Source: an uncultured Burkholderiales bacterium (lineage in GTDB: Bacteria; Pseudomonadota; Gammaproteobacteria; Burkholderiales; Burkholderiaceae_D). Taken from it: DNA of 17,209 nt. The position numbers and the translations under genes are program-made. Shown one piece after another: positions 6,321 through 13,592 of this stretch. The notes under the pieces were generated by a model. It had not been told where the DNA came from. It worked only from the letters and a program-made list of their open reading frames with translations, and did not search any database. Every line of letters starts with the position of its first letter. Position 1 is the first letter of the stretch. The stretch is from NCBI GenBank assembly GCA_937872165.1, contig CALMOR010000227.1, positions 1 through 17,209 on the forward strand. The letters run 5' to 3'.

Positions 6321-7478
6321 TCAAGGCAGATAGCTCCACTCGCCGCCCTTGATCGTCACCATCACGCGCGCGCGCTGATCGAGGCCGAGGTGATCGGTGC
6401 GGCTCATGTTGACGATGCCGTTGGTCGACGGCTGGTCGCGGATGTTCTCGAGCGCGTCGCGCAGCGCCGCACGGAATTCGGCCGTGCCGGGCTGCGCCTT
6501 CTTCAACGCCTCGGGGATGGCCCGCTGCAGCAGCAGTCCCGCGTCCCACGTGTACGACGCGAACGCGGCGACGTTGCCCGCGCCGAACCTGTCCTCGTAC
6601 TTCCTCACGAACGCGATCGCGGGCTTCTTGACCGCGTTCGAATCGGACAGCTGCGACGCGACCATCACCGGGCCGGTCGGCAGGAAGGTGCCCTCGCAGT
6701 CCTTCGCGCAGACCCGCAGGAACTCGCGGTTGGCCACGCCGTGGTTGTGATAGATGCGACCCTTGAAGCCGCGCTCGACGAGCGCGCGGACCGGGGTCGC
6801 CGCCGGCGTGCCCGACGCGCCGATCACGACGGCGTCGGGACCGGCGGAGACCACCTTGAGGATCTGGCCCGTGACGCTGGTATCGGTCGGCGAGAAGCGC
6901 TCGCTCGCGACGACCTTGATGTTCTTCAGCTCCGCGTACTTCGCGACCTCCGTGTAGAACGCTTCGCCGAGCGCGTTGTTGAAGCCGATGAAGGCCATCG
7001 TCCTCACGCCCGCGTTGCCCATGTTCTCGGCGATCGCGGTCGCCATCATCACGTCGGACTGCGGGGTCTTGAACATCCACGCGCGGTTCGCGTCCATCGG
7101 TTCGACGATGCGCGACGACGAAGCGAGCGTGATCGCGACCGTCCGGCCCTCGCCCAGCACCGGCAGCATCGCCAGCGAATTCGGCGTCGTCGTCGATCCG
7201 ATGATCGCGTCGACGCGGTCCTCGCTGATCAGCTTGCGGACGTTGGTCACGGTCGTCGTCGTGTCGGACGCGTCGTCGAGCACGATGTACTCGACCTTCT
7301 TGCCGGCGATCTCGCGCGGCAGCAGGTCGACGGTGTTCTTCTCGGGGATGCCGAGCGATGCGGCAGGCCCGGTCGACGACACCGTGACGCCGATCCTGAT
7401 CTGGGCCGAAGCGGACGTCGTGCAGGCCAGTGCGGCGAAGCCTGCGGCGATGCAGGCCGCGCGGGTCGATCGTTTCAT
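6321..7478 (-). CDS. Branched-chain-amino-acid-type ABC transporter substrate-binding protein (Peripla_BP_6)
   Basis: 385 aa from ATG at 7478, with a strong GGAGGAG ribosome site (7484-7490) five bases upstream. A signal peptide (about 1-25, ending SASA) is followed by QIRIGVTVSSTGPAASLGIPEKNT, here written in two parts: QIRIGVTVSSTGP and then AASLGIPEKNT. This is the classic start of LivJ/LivK-like type I binding proteins. Later segments fit the family: DDASDTTTTVTNVRKLI, DAIIGSTTTPNSLAMLPV, DAVVIGASGTPAATPVRAL and SYTWDAGLLLQRAI. It is expected to bind an amino acid or an aromatic or other organic acid in the periplasm; such proteins often serve aromatic-acid uptake. No liv-type permease or ATPase genes are adjacent, so it must use components encoded elsewhere or act in sensing. 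It is the first gene of a two-gene unit. Confidence 0.95.
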   Translation of the reverse strand: MKRSTRAACIAAGFAALACTTSASAQIRIGVTVSSTGPAASLGIPEKNTVDLLPREIAGKKVEYIVLDDASDTTTTVTNVRKLISEDRVDAIIGSTTTPNSLAMLPVLGEGRTVAITLASSSRIVEPMDANRAWMFKTPQSDVMMATAIAENMGNAGVRTMAFIGFNNALGEAFYTEVAKYAELKNIKVVASERFSPTDTSVTGQILKVVSAGPDAVVIGASGTPAATPVRALVERGFKGRIYHNHGVANREFLRVCAKDCEGTFLPTGPVMVASQLSDSNAVKKPAIAFVRKYEDRFGAGNVAAFASYTWDAGLLLQRAIPEALKKAQPGTAEFRAALRDALENIRDQPSTNGIVNMSRTDHLGLDQRARVMVTIKGGEWSYLP

Positions 7479-7483
7479 CGCGT

Positions 7484-7490
7484 CTCCTCC
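7484..7490 (-). promoter_or_regulatory. Strong ribosome binding site GGAGGAG
   Basis: The site is GGAGGAG with five-base spacing to the ATG of the branched-chain-type binding protein. It fixes that start and suggests high expression, as expected for a periplasmic binding protein. Confidence 0.8.
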
Positions 7491-7588
7491 GGTGCGAACG
7501 CCGCGGCTCTCGCGGGATCGCGGGCCGGGGTCGACCCGCATTCTGCCGCACGCGCGCCGCTGCCCGCTCGACGAGCCGCCGGATGGAC

Positions 7589-10018
7589 TCAGCCGGCCAG
7601 ACGGAAGGTGTTGCGGCCCGAGCGCTTGGCTTCGTAGAGCGCCTCGTCGGCGCGCTTCATCAGTGCCGACGACGACTCGCCGCCGTGGCGCCGCATCGCG
7701 ATGCCGATGCTCGTGCTGACGCGGACGAAGTGCTCGTCGAGCACGAACGGCTTCTCGACGGCCGCGATGATCTTCCGTGCGATGAACTGGGGCTCGTCGT
7801 CCGCGTGCATGCCTTCGAGCAGCACGACGAACTCGTCGCCCGACAGCCGCGCGACCGCGTCGGTGGGGCGCACGCAGTCGGCGAGGCGCTGCGCGAACTC
7901 CTTCAGCAGCAGGTCGCCGCTGACATGGCCGTGGCGATCGTTGACCTGCTTGAAGTGATCGATGTCGAGGAACATCAGCGCGAGCGGCCTGCCGTCGCGA
8001 TCGTTGTCGGCGAGCAGGCGCTCGAAGGTCTCGTTGAACTGATGGCGATTCGCGAGGCCGGTCAACGTGTCGAACTGCGCGAGGCGGGTCAGGCGCTGCT
8101 CGGAACGCTTGGCCTTCGTGACGTTGTGGATCATCCCGTAGATGCCGCGGACCTTGCCGTCGGCTTCGTCGATGTCGGGGATGAAGTTGCACAGCAGCCA
8201 GCGCGCCCCATGGCGCTCGGTCGGGATCTCGAGTTCGTATTCGAGCGACTCGCCCTGCATGCCGCGCAGGAAGTAGTAGTCGAACTGCGCCGCGAGCTCG
8301 GGCGACATCATGCGATCGAAGGGCTGGCCGACGATGCGTTCGATCGGCTGCTCCAGCCACTTCTCGTAGGCGCGGTTCGCGAAGCGGAACACGCGCATCT
8401 CGTCGACGTAGCAGATCATCGCGGGCAGGTTGTCGGTGATCGTCGCCAGCCGCTTCTCGCTCTCGATCAGCCGGAGCTCGGCCACCTTGCGCTCGGTGAC
8501 GTCCTGCGCGAACGTGTAGACCCCGACCACCTGCCGCTTCTCGTCGAAAGCGGGAACGTGCGCTACGTAGTAATGCGCCGTGCGACCGTCGCGCGTCACC
8601 GACTGCTCCGCGGTGAAGCTCTCGCCCGCCATCGCGCGCCGGAACGACGGCAGCAGCTCCTGGTAGACCTCCTCGCCGCGCACTTCGCGGACGGTCTTGC
8701 CGATCATCGACTCGCGGGCGACGTTCTTGAAGCGTCCGGGCTGCGCGTTGACGAAGCGGTAGCGCTGCTCGCCGTCCACGTAGGTGATCTGCTCGGGGAT
8801 GTTGTCGGCGATCGCGCGAAGCTGCGCCTTCCGGGCGGCGATCGCGCGCTCGCGTTGTTCGAGCGCCTCGGCCATCAGGTTGAAGTTGGCGGCCAGCGCG
8901 GCGATCTCGCCGCCGGTCACGACCGCGCTTCGATGAGCGAGCTCGCCCCGCCCCAGGCGCTCGGCGTCGGCCGCCAGCTGGATCAGCGGCCGACTGGTCC
9001 AGGCACCCACGCGGCCCGCGATCAGCAGCGCGACGACGAGGATCGCCAACCCGACGCCGAGGTTCCTCAGCAGTCGGGCGCTGACCGGCCCGAGCACCTT
9101 CTCGATCGGCTCGCCCACCATCACGATCCAGGGCCACTTGCCCACCACCGCGTAGCCCGCGAGCCGACGGAGCCCGTCGACGCTGGTCTCCTCGCGCGTG
9201 CCGCTGCGATTGGCGAACGCGTCGGCGATGCCGTCGAGTTCCGCCGTCTGCTTGCCGACGTAGGCCTCCGGTTCGGCGGAACGCGCCACGATGCGGCCCG
9301 CGTCGTTGAAGATGGTGACCAGCGCACCCTTCGCGATCAACCCTTCCGGATCGAGCTGATCGATCAGCGCCGACGTGCGGATCGACATCGTCAGCACGGC
9401 GATCGCTTCGTCGCGCTCGTTGAAGATCGGCCGCGCGAACTGGATGATGTCGACGTCCGTCGAGCGCGATCGCACCGGGCCTTCGAAGCCGAGGTCGCGC
9501 CGCTTCACGGCGTCCTTGAAATACTGGCGATCCGCGACGTTGAAGCCGCGGAGGACCGATCGGTGGTCGAGCGCCGTGACCGGCTCGCCGGCCATCGTCC
9601 AGACGGCGACGTTGTTGACGGACATCGGCAGGTTGCCGCGCATGCCCTGGATCAGCGCGGTGATCTCCGGGACGTCGTTGAGGTGAGGGCCGACCGACTG
9701 GCCGACGATCGACAGCAGACGATCGATCTGCTGGATGTGATCCTCGAAGCGGGTCGCGACCAGCACGGCGCTCGCCCGCGCGCGTTCGCGGACGTGGTCC
9801 TTCTCCAGCAGGGCCTGCTGTGCGGCAGCCCATACGATGTAAGCGAGGAACGGAGTTCCGAACGCGCAGACGACGACGCGGAAACGCCAGCGGATGTCGA
9901 GCCGATCGAGTCCGGAGTCGGCGAGGAGGCGCTTCGCCAGCAGCCGCATGCGGTCCCGCAGGCCGTCCGTCGCAGCAAGCGGCTGCGGGAGCGGTGCGGT
10001 GTCGGAAGGAGGACGCAT
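7589..10018 (-). CDS. Membrane diguanylate cyclase: Cache-HAMP-PAS-PAS-GGDEF (SGDEF variant)
   Basis: 809 aa from ATG at 10018. About 45 cytoplasmic residues precede helix 1 (47-69). A periplasmic dCache sensor (about 75-310) follows, with DRQYFKDAV and GPVRSRSTDVDIIQFARPI typical of Cache domains. Helix 2 (about 316-338), HAMP (339-392), two PAS domains (about 395-515 and 522-640) and a GGDEF domain (642-806) complete it. The active-site loop is SGDEF (726-730), a common variant generally still able to make cyclic di-GMP. The I-site RPTD (717-720) is at the correct five-residue distance. FDTLTGLANR and LDIDHFKQVNDRHGH support the call. No clear SD is visible. It sits 110 bp upstream of the binding-protein pair on the same strand. 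A functional link between that sensor and those solutes is plausible but unproven. Confidence 0.95.
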   Translation of the reverse strand: MRPPSDTAPLPQPLAATDGLRDRMRLLAKRLLADSGLDRLDIRWRFRVVVCAFGTPFLAYIVWAAAQQALLEKDHVRERARASAVLVATRFEDHIQQIDRLLSIVGQSVGPHLNDVPEITALIQGMRGNLPMSVNNVAVWTMAGEPVTALDHRSVLRGFNVADRQYFKDAVKRRDLGFEGPVRSRSTDVDIIQFARPIFNERDEAIAVLTMSIRTSALIDQLDPEGLIAKGALVTIFNDAGRIVARSAEPEAYVGKQTAELDGIADAFANRSGTREETSVDGLRRLAGYAVVGKWPWIVMVGEPIEKVLGPVSARLLRNLGVGLAILVVALLIAGRVGAWTSRPLIQLAADAERLGRGELAHRSAVVTGGEIAALAANFNLMAEALEQRERAIAARKAQLRAIADNIPEQITYVDGEQRYRFVNAQPGRFKNVARESMIGKTVREVRGEEVYQELLPSFRRAMAGESFTAEQSVTRDGRTAHYYVAHVPAFDEKRQVVGVYTFAQDVTERKVAELRLIESEKRLATITDNLPAMICYVDEMRVFRFANRAYEKWLEQPIERIVGQPFDRMMSPELAAQFDYYFLRGMQGESLEYELEIPTERHGARWLLCNFIPDIDEADGKVRGIYGMIHNVTKAKRSEQRLTRLAQFDTLTGLANRHQFNETFERLLADNDRDGRPLALMFLDIDHFKQVNDRHGHVSGDLLLKEFAQRLADCVRPTDAVARLSGDEFVVLLEGMHADDEPQFIARKIIAAVEKPFVLDEHFVRVSTSIGIAMRRHGGESSSALMKRADEALYEAKRSGRNTFRLAG

Positions 10019-10242
10019 ACGGATCCGGACGCGTTTGCGCGCGACGGCTGATGGCCGCGCGTCGAGGAAGTGGGCCTTCGCTCCGATCGAACGAGAAAAT
10101 CGGAAGGCCGCCTGAAGCGTATCGGCATTGCCCTGGGAATCCTGAGACGAACGGCGATTCGCACGGCGGTGGATCGCGGCGGCTCGCGGCGCCGGCCGAC
10201 CGGCCTTCCGCTGCGACGTGTGCCGAAGCGGACCGCCCAGCC

Positions 10243-10260
10243 ACCTAACAAACGTTAGGT
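10243..10260. promoter_or_regulatory. Palindrome ACCTAAC-N4-GTTAGGT, TetR-family operator candidate
   Basis: Perfect 7-bp inverted repeats separated by AAAC give an 18-bp site; allowing one bulged base extends it by two more pairs. It overlaps the stop codon of the acetoacetate-CoA ligase gene and lies at the upstream edge of the 236-bp gap before the cyclase gene. There is no T-run on either strand, so it is not an intrinsic terminator. Its size and symmetry resemble TetR/AcrR-family operators in catabolic gene clusters. The regulator is not in the window. The rest of the gap (10019-10242) shows nothing else I can support. Confidence 0.45.
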
Positions 10261-12321
10261 TGGTCCGGTGTCGGCGGCGGCGCGCCTCGCCGCCAGAGCG
10301 ACGAACCAGTCCATGCTCTCCGGGTTGGACATCGCGTCGCGATTGACGACCTTGTCGAGCGACTGGCCCATCAACAGCTTCTTGACCGGCAGCTCGAGCT
10401 TCTTGCCCGACAGCGTGCGCGGCACCGAAGCGATCGCAAAGACGTCGTTCGGCACGTGACGCGCCGACAGCGCCTTGCGGATCTCGCCGTTGATGCGCGC
10501 GACCAGCGCGTCGTCGAGCCCGTGACCGTCGCGCAGCACGACGAAGAGCGGCATCCACGACTCGCGGCCGAGGTACTCGAGGTCGACGACGAGGCTGTCG
10601 AGCACTTCGGGCAGCGCCTCGACCGCTCGATAGAGCTCGGCCGTGCCCATGCGGATCCCGTGGCGGTTGATGGTCGCGTCGGAGCGCCCGTAGATCACCG
10701 CGCCGAGCGAGCGCGTGCCGTCGTCCTCGTCGTGCGGGACGAGCCTGATCCAGTCGCCGTGCCGCCACGCGCCCGGATAGGTGTCGTAGTAGCTCTCGAC
10801 CAGTCGACGGTCGCCTTCGTCGTTCCAGAAGAAGAGCGGCATCGACGGGATCGGCTCGGTACACACCAGTTCGCCCACCTCGTCGACCAGCGGACGGCCC
10901 GCGTCGTCGAACGCGGCGACCGCGGCACCGAGGCCGCGGCACTGCATCTCGCCGACCCGCACCGGCAGGATCGGCGTGCCGCAGATGAAGGCGGCCGCGA
11001 GGTCGGTGCCGCCCGAGATGGGACCGAGCCACACGTCGCTCTTCACGTGGCCGTAGATCCAGCGATACGCGTCTTCCGACAGCGGCGAGCCGGTCGAGCC
11101 GAGCGAGCGCAGGCGCGACAGGTCGAAGTCGCGACCCGGTTCGACGCCGGCCTTGAGACACGATGCGTAGAAGGCGGCGCCGGCACCGAAGAAGTCGATC
11201 TCGCGCTCGGCCGCTAAGCGCCACAGAGGCGTCCAGTCGGGCACGCCCGCTTTGCCGTCGTAGTTGCAGACGGTCGCGCCGCACAGCAGCGCTGCGACCT
11301 GGGAGTTCCACATGATCCAGCCGCTGCTGGAATACCAGTGGAAGCGGTCGCCGAAAGCGACGTCGAGCTGCAGCCGCGTGTCCTTGATGCCGACCAGCGC
11401 GGCGCCGCCGTGCCCGTGGACGATCGCCTTCGGCGTGCCGGTCGTGCCGCTGGAATAGACGATCCACAGCGGATGGTCGAACGGCAGCGGCGTGCAACGG
11501 AGCCTCGCGTCCGCGGCCGCGATGCAGTCGGCCCAGTCGACGCAACGTTCGACGTGCGCCGGCATGCGCTGCGCGAGCGCCGCCGCCGGCGACGCCGCGG
11601 CCGATGCGTCGCGGCCGGCAGGCCGCACCACGATCACGGTCCGCACGGTGGGCAACTGTTCGAGCAGGCCGACGACCGTGTCGGCGCGGTCGTAGGCCTT
11701 GCCGCCGTACCGGTAGCCGTCGCACGTGATCAGGGCCTTCGGCTCGATCTGGCGGAAGCGGTCGAGCACGCCGACCGGTCCCATGTCGGGCGCGCACACC
11801 GACCACACCGCGCCGATGCTCGCGACCGCGAGGAACGCGACGATGGTCTCGGGCACGTTCGGCAGATAGGCCACGACACGGTCGCCGGTGACGATGCCGC
11901 AGGCGACCAGTTCGGCCGCGAGCGCGGCCACGCGCCGTTCCAGCTCCGGCCACGCGATGTCGGGCCGGTCGCCGAGCTCGTCGCGAAACACGATCGCGGG
12001 ATGCATGCGGCCGTCGGCGCCGACCCCGCCGCGACCGTTGCGGAAGACCTCGGCCGTGTAGTTGATCGTGGCGCCGTCGAACCACTTCGCTCCCGGCATG
12101 ACGTGGCGGTCGAGCACGCGCGCGTACGGCGTCGCCGACGCGAAGCCGAAGTAGTCCCAGATCGACTGCCAGAAGTCCTCGAGAGATTCGACGCTCCAGT
12201 GCCACAGCGACTCGTAGCCGTCGAAGGAGAGTCCGCGCGTCTCAACCAGCCAAGCGCGATAGGCCGTGACCTGCGCGCGCTCGATGCGTTCGGCAGTCGG
12301 GCGCCAGATGATGTCGTTCAT
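10255..12321 (-). CDS. Acetoacetate-CoA ligase (acetoacetyl-CoA synthetase)
   Basis: 688 aa from ATG at 12321; a GTG three codons earlier is an alternative. It belongs to the ANL adenylate-forming superfamily. It forms acetoacetyl-CoA from acetoacetate, ATP and CoA, with an acyl-AMP intermediate, in the cytoplasm. The N-terminal region WRPTAERIERAQVTAYRAWL and the following SLWHWSVESLEDFW match the acetoacetyl-CoA synthetase subfamily. The nucleotide loop is YSSGTTGTPKAIVHG (about 289-303). Subfamily signatures include WYSSSGWIMWN, SGGTDLAAAFICG and GRSDATINRHGIRMGTAELY. The adenylation lysine lies near 641 in SGKKLELPVKK. Length fits the family (about 650-690). It is the last gene of the catabolic operon, 22 bp behind the aldolase/adducin-family gene, with no SD of its own. 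The presumed pathway products do not include acetoacetate, which makes its presence here notable. Confidence 0.93.
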   Translation of the reverse strand: MNDIIWRPTAERIERAQVTAYRAWLVETRGLSFDGYESLWHWSVESLEDFWQSIWDYFGFASATPYARVLDRHVMPGAKWFDGATINYTAEVFRNGRGGVGADGRMHPAIVFRDELGDRPDIAWPELERRVAALAAELVACGIVTGDRVVAYLPNVPETIVAFLAVASIGAVWSVCAPDMGPVGVLDRFRQIEPKALITCDGYRYGGKAYDRADTVVGLLEQLPTVRTVIVVRPAGRDASAAASPAAALAQRMPAHVERCVDWADCIAAADARLRCTPLPFDHPLWIVYSSGTTGTPKAIVHGHGGAALVGIKDTRLQLDVAFGDRFHWYSSSGWIMWNSQVAALLCGATVCNYDGKAGVPDWTPLWRLAAEREIDFFGAGAAFYASCLKAGVEPGRDFDLSRLRSLGSTGSPLSEDAYRWIYGHVKSDVWLGPISGGTDLAAAFICGTPILPVRVGEMQCRGLGAAVAAFDDAGRPLVDEVGELVCTEPIPSMPLFFWNDEGDRRLVESYYDTYPGAWRHGDWIRLVPHDEDDGTRSLGAVIYGRSDATINRHGIRMGTAELYRAVEALPEVLDSLVVDLEYLGRESWMPLFVVLRDGHGLDDALVARINGEIRKALSARHVPNDVFAIASVPRTLSGKKLELPVKKLLMGQSLDKVVNRDAMSNPESMDWFVALAARRAAADTGPT

Positions 12322-12343
12322 GTTTCGCACGAGGAGAAGGGGA

Positions 12344-13156
12344 TCAGTCGCGCCAGCCCGGATCGATGCGGTCGATGCGGCGGGTCAGCGCATCGAACAC
12401 GTCCTGTCCGGCGCCGAAGCGCGGGTCGAACTGCAGCGCGTCGCGGGTGCACGCGACCTGCACGGCTTCGGGGATCGCGAGCACCGGACCCATCGACTGC
12501 GACGCGACCTGGATCTCGCACGCGCGATTGAGCAGCCACAGCACGCCGAGCGTGCGCGGCACCGTGGCGCCCCACGCGAGCAGCCCGTGGTTGCGCAGGA
12601 TCACGGCCGGCCGGTCGCCGATGTTCGCGACGAGTCGCGGGCCTTCGTCGGCATGGACCGTGATGCCTTCGAAGTCGTGGTATGCGAGCTTGCCGTGCAG
12701 CTGCGCGGCGTAGAAGTTGCTCATCGACAGGCCGCCCTGCGAGCAGGCGACGGCCATGCCGGCGGTGGTGTGCACGTGCATCACGCAATGCGCGCCGGGG
12801 ACGGCCGCATGGATCGCCGCATGCACCGTGAAGCCCGCGGGATTGACCGGCCAGCGCGACGGGGCGCCCGGGTCGTCGACGATGCGACCCGCGAGATCGA
12901 TGCGCACGAGGTTCGACGCGCAGACCTCGTCGTAATGGAGGCCGAACGGATTGATCAGGAAATGCGCGGGTTCGCCGGCGGCCGACGGCAGGCGCAACGT
13001 GATGTGGTTGTAGATCAGCTCGGTCCACCCGAGCAGCGCGACGATGCGATAGCAGGCCGCGAGCTGCAGCCGCGCGGCCCACTCGTCGGGAGCGAAGGAC
13101 GACGGGCGTCCGCTCGCGGCCGGGATCGCGTCCGCCGCCCGCCGGCTGGCGGTCAT
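12344..13156 (-). CDS. Class II aldolase/adducin family protein
   Basis: 270 aa from ATG at 13156, which overlaps the hpaF stop by four bases (ATGA), so translation is coupled; no SD is present. The aldolase-II fold covers about 30-250. Candidate metal ligands are H127 and H129 in MHVHTTAG and H190 in ILRNHGLLAWG. FucA-type aldolases have a catalytic Glu just before the first conserved His. The equivalent stretch here is VNPAGFTVH, with no acidic residue, as in the adducin-like bacterial subgroup. A classical retro-aldol activity is therefore doubtful, and a decarboxylase, epimerase or other role is possible. Its position in an hpa-type operon suggests action on a ring-cleavage intermediate, but no HpaI-type aldolase is in the window to compare with. 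Family assignment is firm; the reaction is unknown. Confidence 0.9.
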   Translation of the reverse strand: MTASRRAADAIPAASGRPSSFAPDEWAARLQLAACYRIVALLGWTELIYNHITLRLPSAAGEPAHFLINPFGLHYDEVCASNLVRIDLAGRIVDDPGAPSRWPVNPAGFTVHAAIHAAVPGAHCVMHVHTTAGMAVACSQGGLSMSNFYAAQLHGKLAYHDFEGITVHADEGPRLVANIGDRPAVILRNHGLLAWGATVPRTLGVLWLLNRACEIQVASQSMGPVLAIPEAVQVACTRDALQFDPRFGAGQDVFDALTRRIDRIDPGWRD

Positions 13157-13581
13157 GTCGTCGCCGCGTCAGGCGTCGTGCGGGCCGCGAGCCGCGCGTG
13201 CAGGTTGTTGTGCTTCCACGTTCCCGACCCGCCGAACGTGCCGGCCTCCATCGACAGCGCGAAGCCGCGCCGCGCGTGGATCGCCGCGAAGTGGGCCTTC
13301 AGCAGTTCGAAGAGGCCGTCGAAGACGCGCTTTCGCGTCGCGTCGTCGCGTCCGGCGCCGACCGTGATGCGGACGTGGACGAACGCGTCGTCGGCGTCGT
13401 CGCCGTCCGCGATGCACCAGTCCTCGAGCGCGATCGCACGCGAGCGGATGCCGCCGATCGGGAACGCCGGGGCGTCGCCGACGCGCTGCTCGATCAGGTA
13501 GCCGTTGATCTCGCGCAGCAGCGACGCGATGCCCGCCTCGGCGCGGAGGTTGGCGGTGTACTCGACGACGACGTGCGGCAT
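13153..13581 (-). CDS. hpaF: 5-carboxymethyl-2-hydroxymuconate delta-isomerase
   Basis: 142 aa from ATG at 13581, with a perfect AAGGAGG ribosome site four bases upstream. It belongs to the CHMI branch of the tautomerase superfamily. It begins MPHVVVEYTANL, so Pro2 becomes the N-terminal catalytic proline after Met removal. HVRITVGAGRDDATRK and FDGLFELLKAHFA match the rest of the fold. It isomerises 5-carboxymethyl-2-hydroxymuconate to 5-oxo-pent-3-ene-1,2,5-tricarboxylate in homoprotocatechuate breakdown, in the cytoplasm. It is slightly longer than the usual 115-130 residues because of a C-terminal extension after ALSMEAGTFGGSGTWKHNNL. It lies 10 bp after the dioxygenase stop and overlaps the next gene, firmly inside the operon. 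Confidence 0.92.
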   Translation of the reverse strand: MPHVVVEYTANLRAEAGIASLLREINGYLIEQRVGDAPAFPIGGIRSRAIALEDWCIADGDDADDAFVHVRITVGAGRDDATRKRVFDGLFELLKAHFAAIHARRGFALSMEAGTFGGSGTWKHNNLHARLAARTTPDAATT

Positions 13582-13585
13582 GCGG

Positions 13586-13592
13586 CCTCCTT
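13586..13592 (-). promoter_or_regulatory. Perfect ribosome binding site AAGGAGG of hpaF
   Basis: The AAGGAGG begins at the final A of the upstream dioxygenase stop codon (TGAAGGAGG), with four bases to the ATG. It fixes the hpaF start, and its strength contrasts with the SD-less, coupled starts around it. Confidence 0.85.

Noticed and set aside
7500..7580. GGGTCGACCC palindrome in the gap between the second cyclase and the binding-protein gene
   Set aside because: It is short, has no loop and no T-run, and such GC palindromes are expected by chance at this GC content. It is not supported as a terminator or operator.
7430..10051. 873-codon plus-strand open frame antisense to the second cyclase
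   Set aside because: It has low-complexity Arg/Asp/Val composition and lies exactly opposite a multi-domain gene. It is a codon-bias artefact.
10019..12205. Long in-frame extension of the second cyclase upstream through the ligase gene
   Set aside because: The extension is out of frame with the real ligase and Arg-rich. The cyclase's natural N-terminus fits ATG 10018.
13153..13417. Additional small open frames overlapping hpaF on both strands
   Set aside because: hpaF has its catalytic proline, a perfect ribosome site and operon context. The others are Arg-rich shadows.
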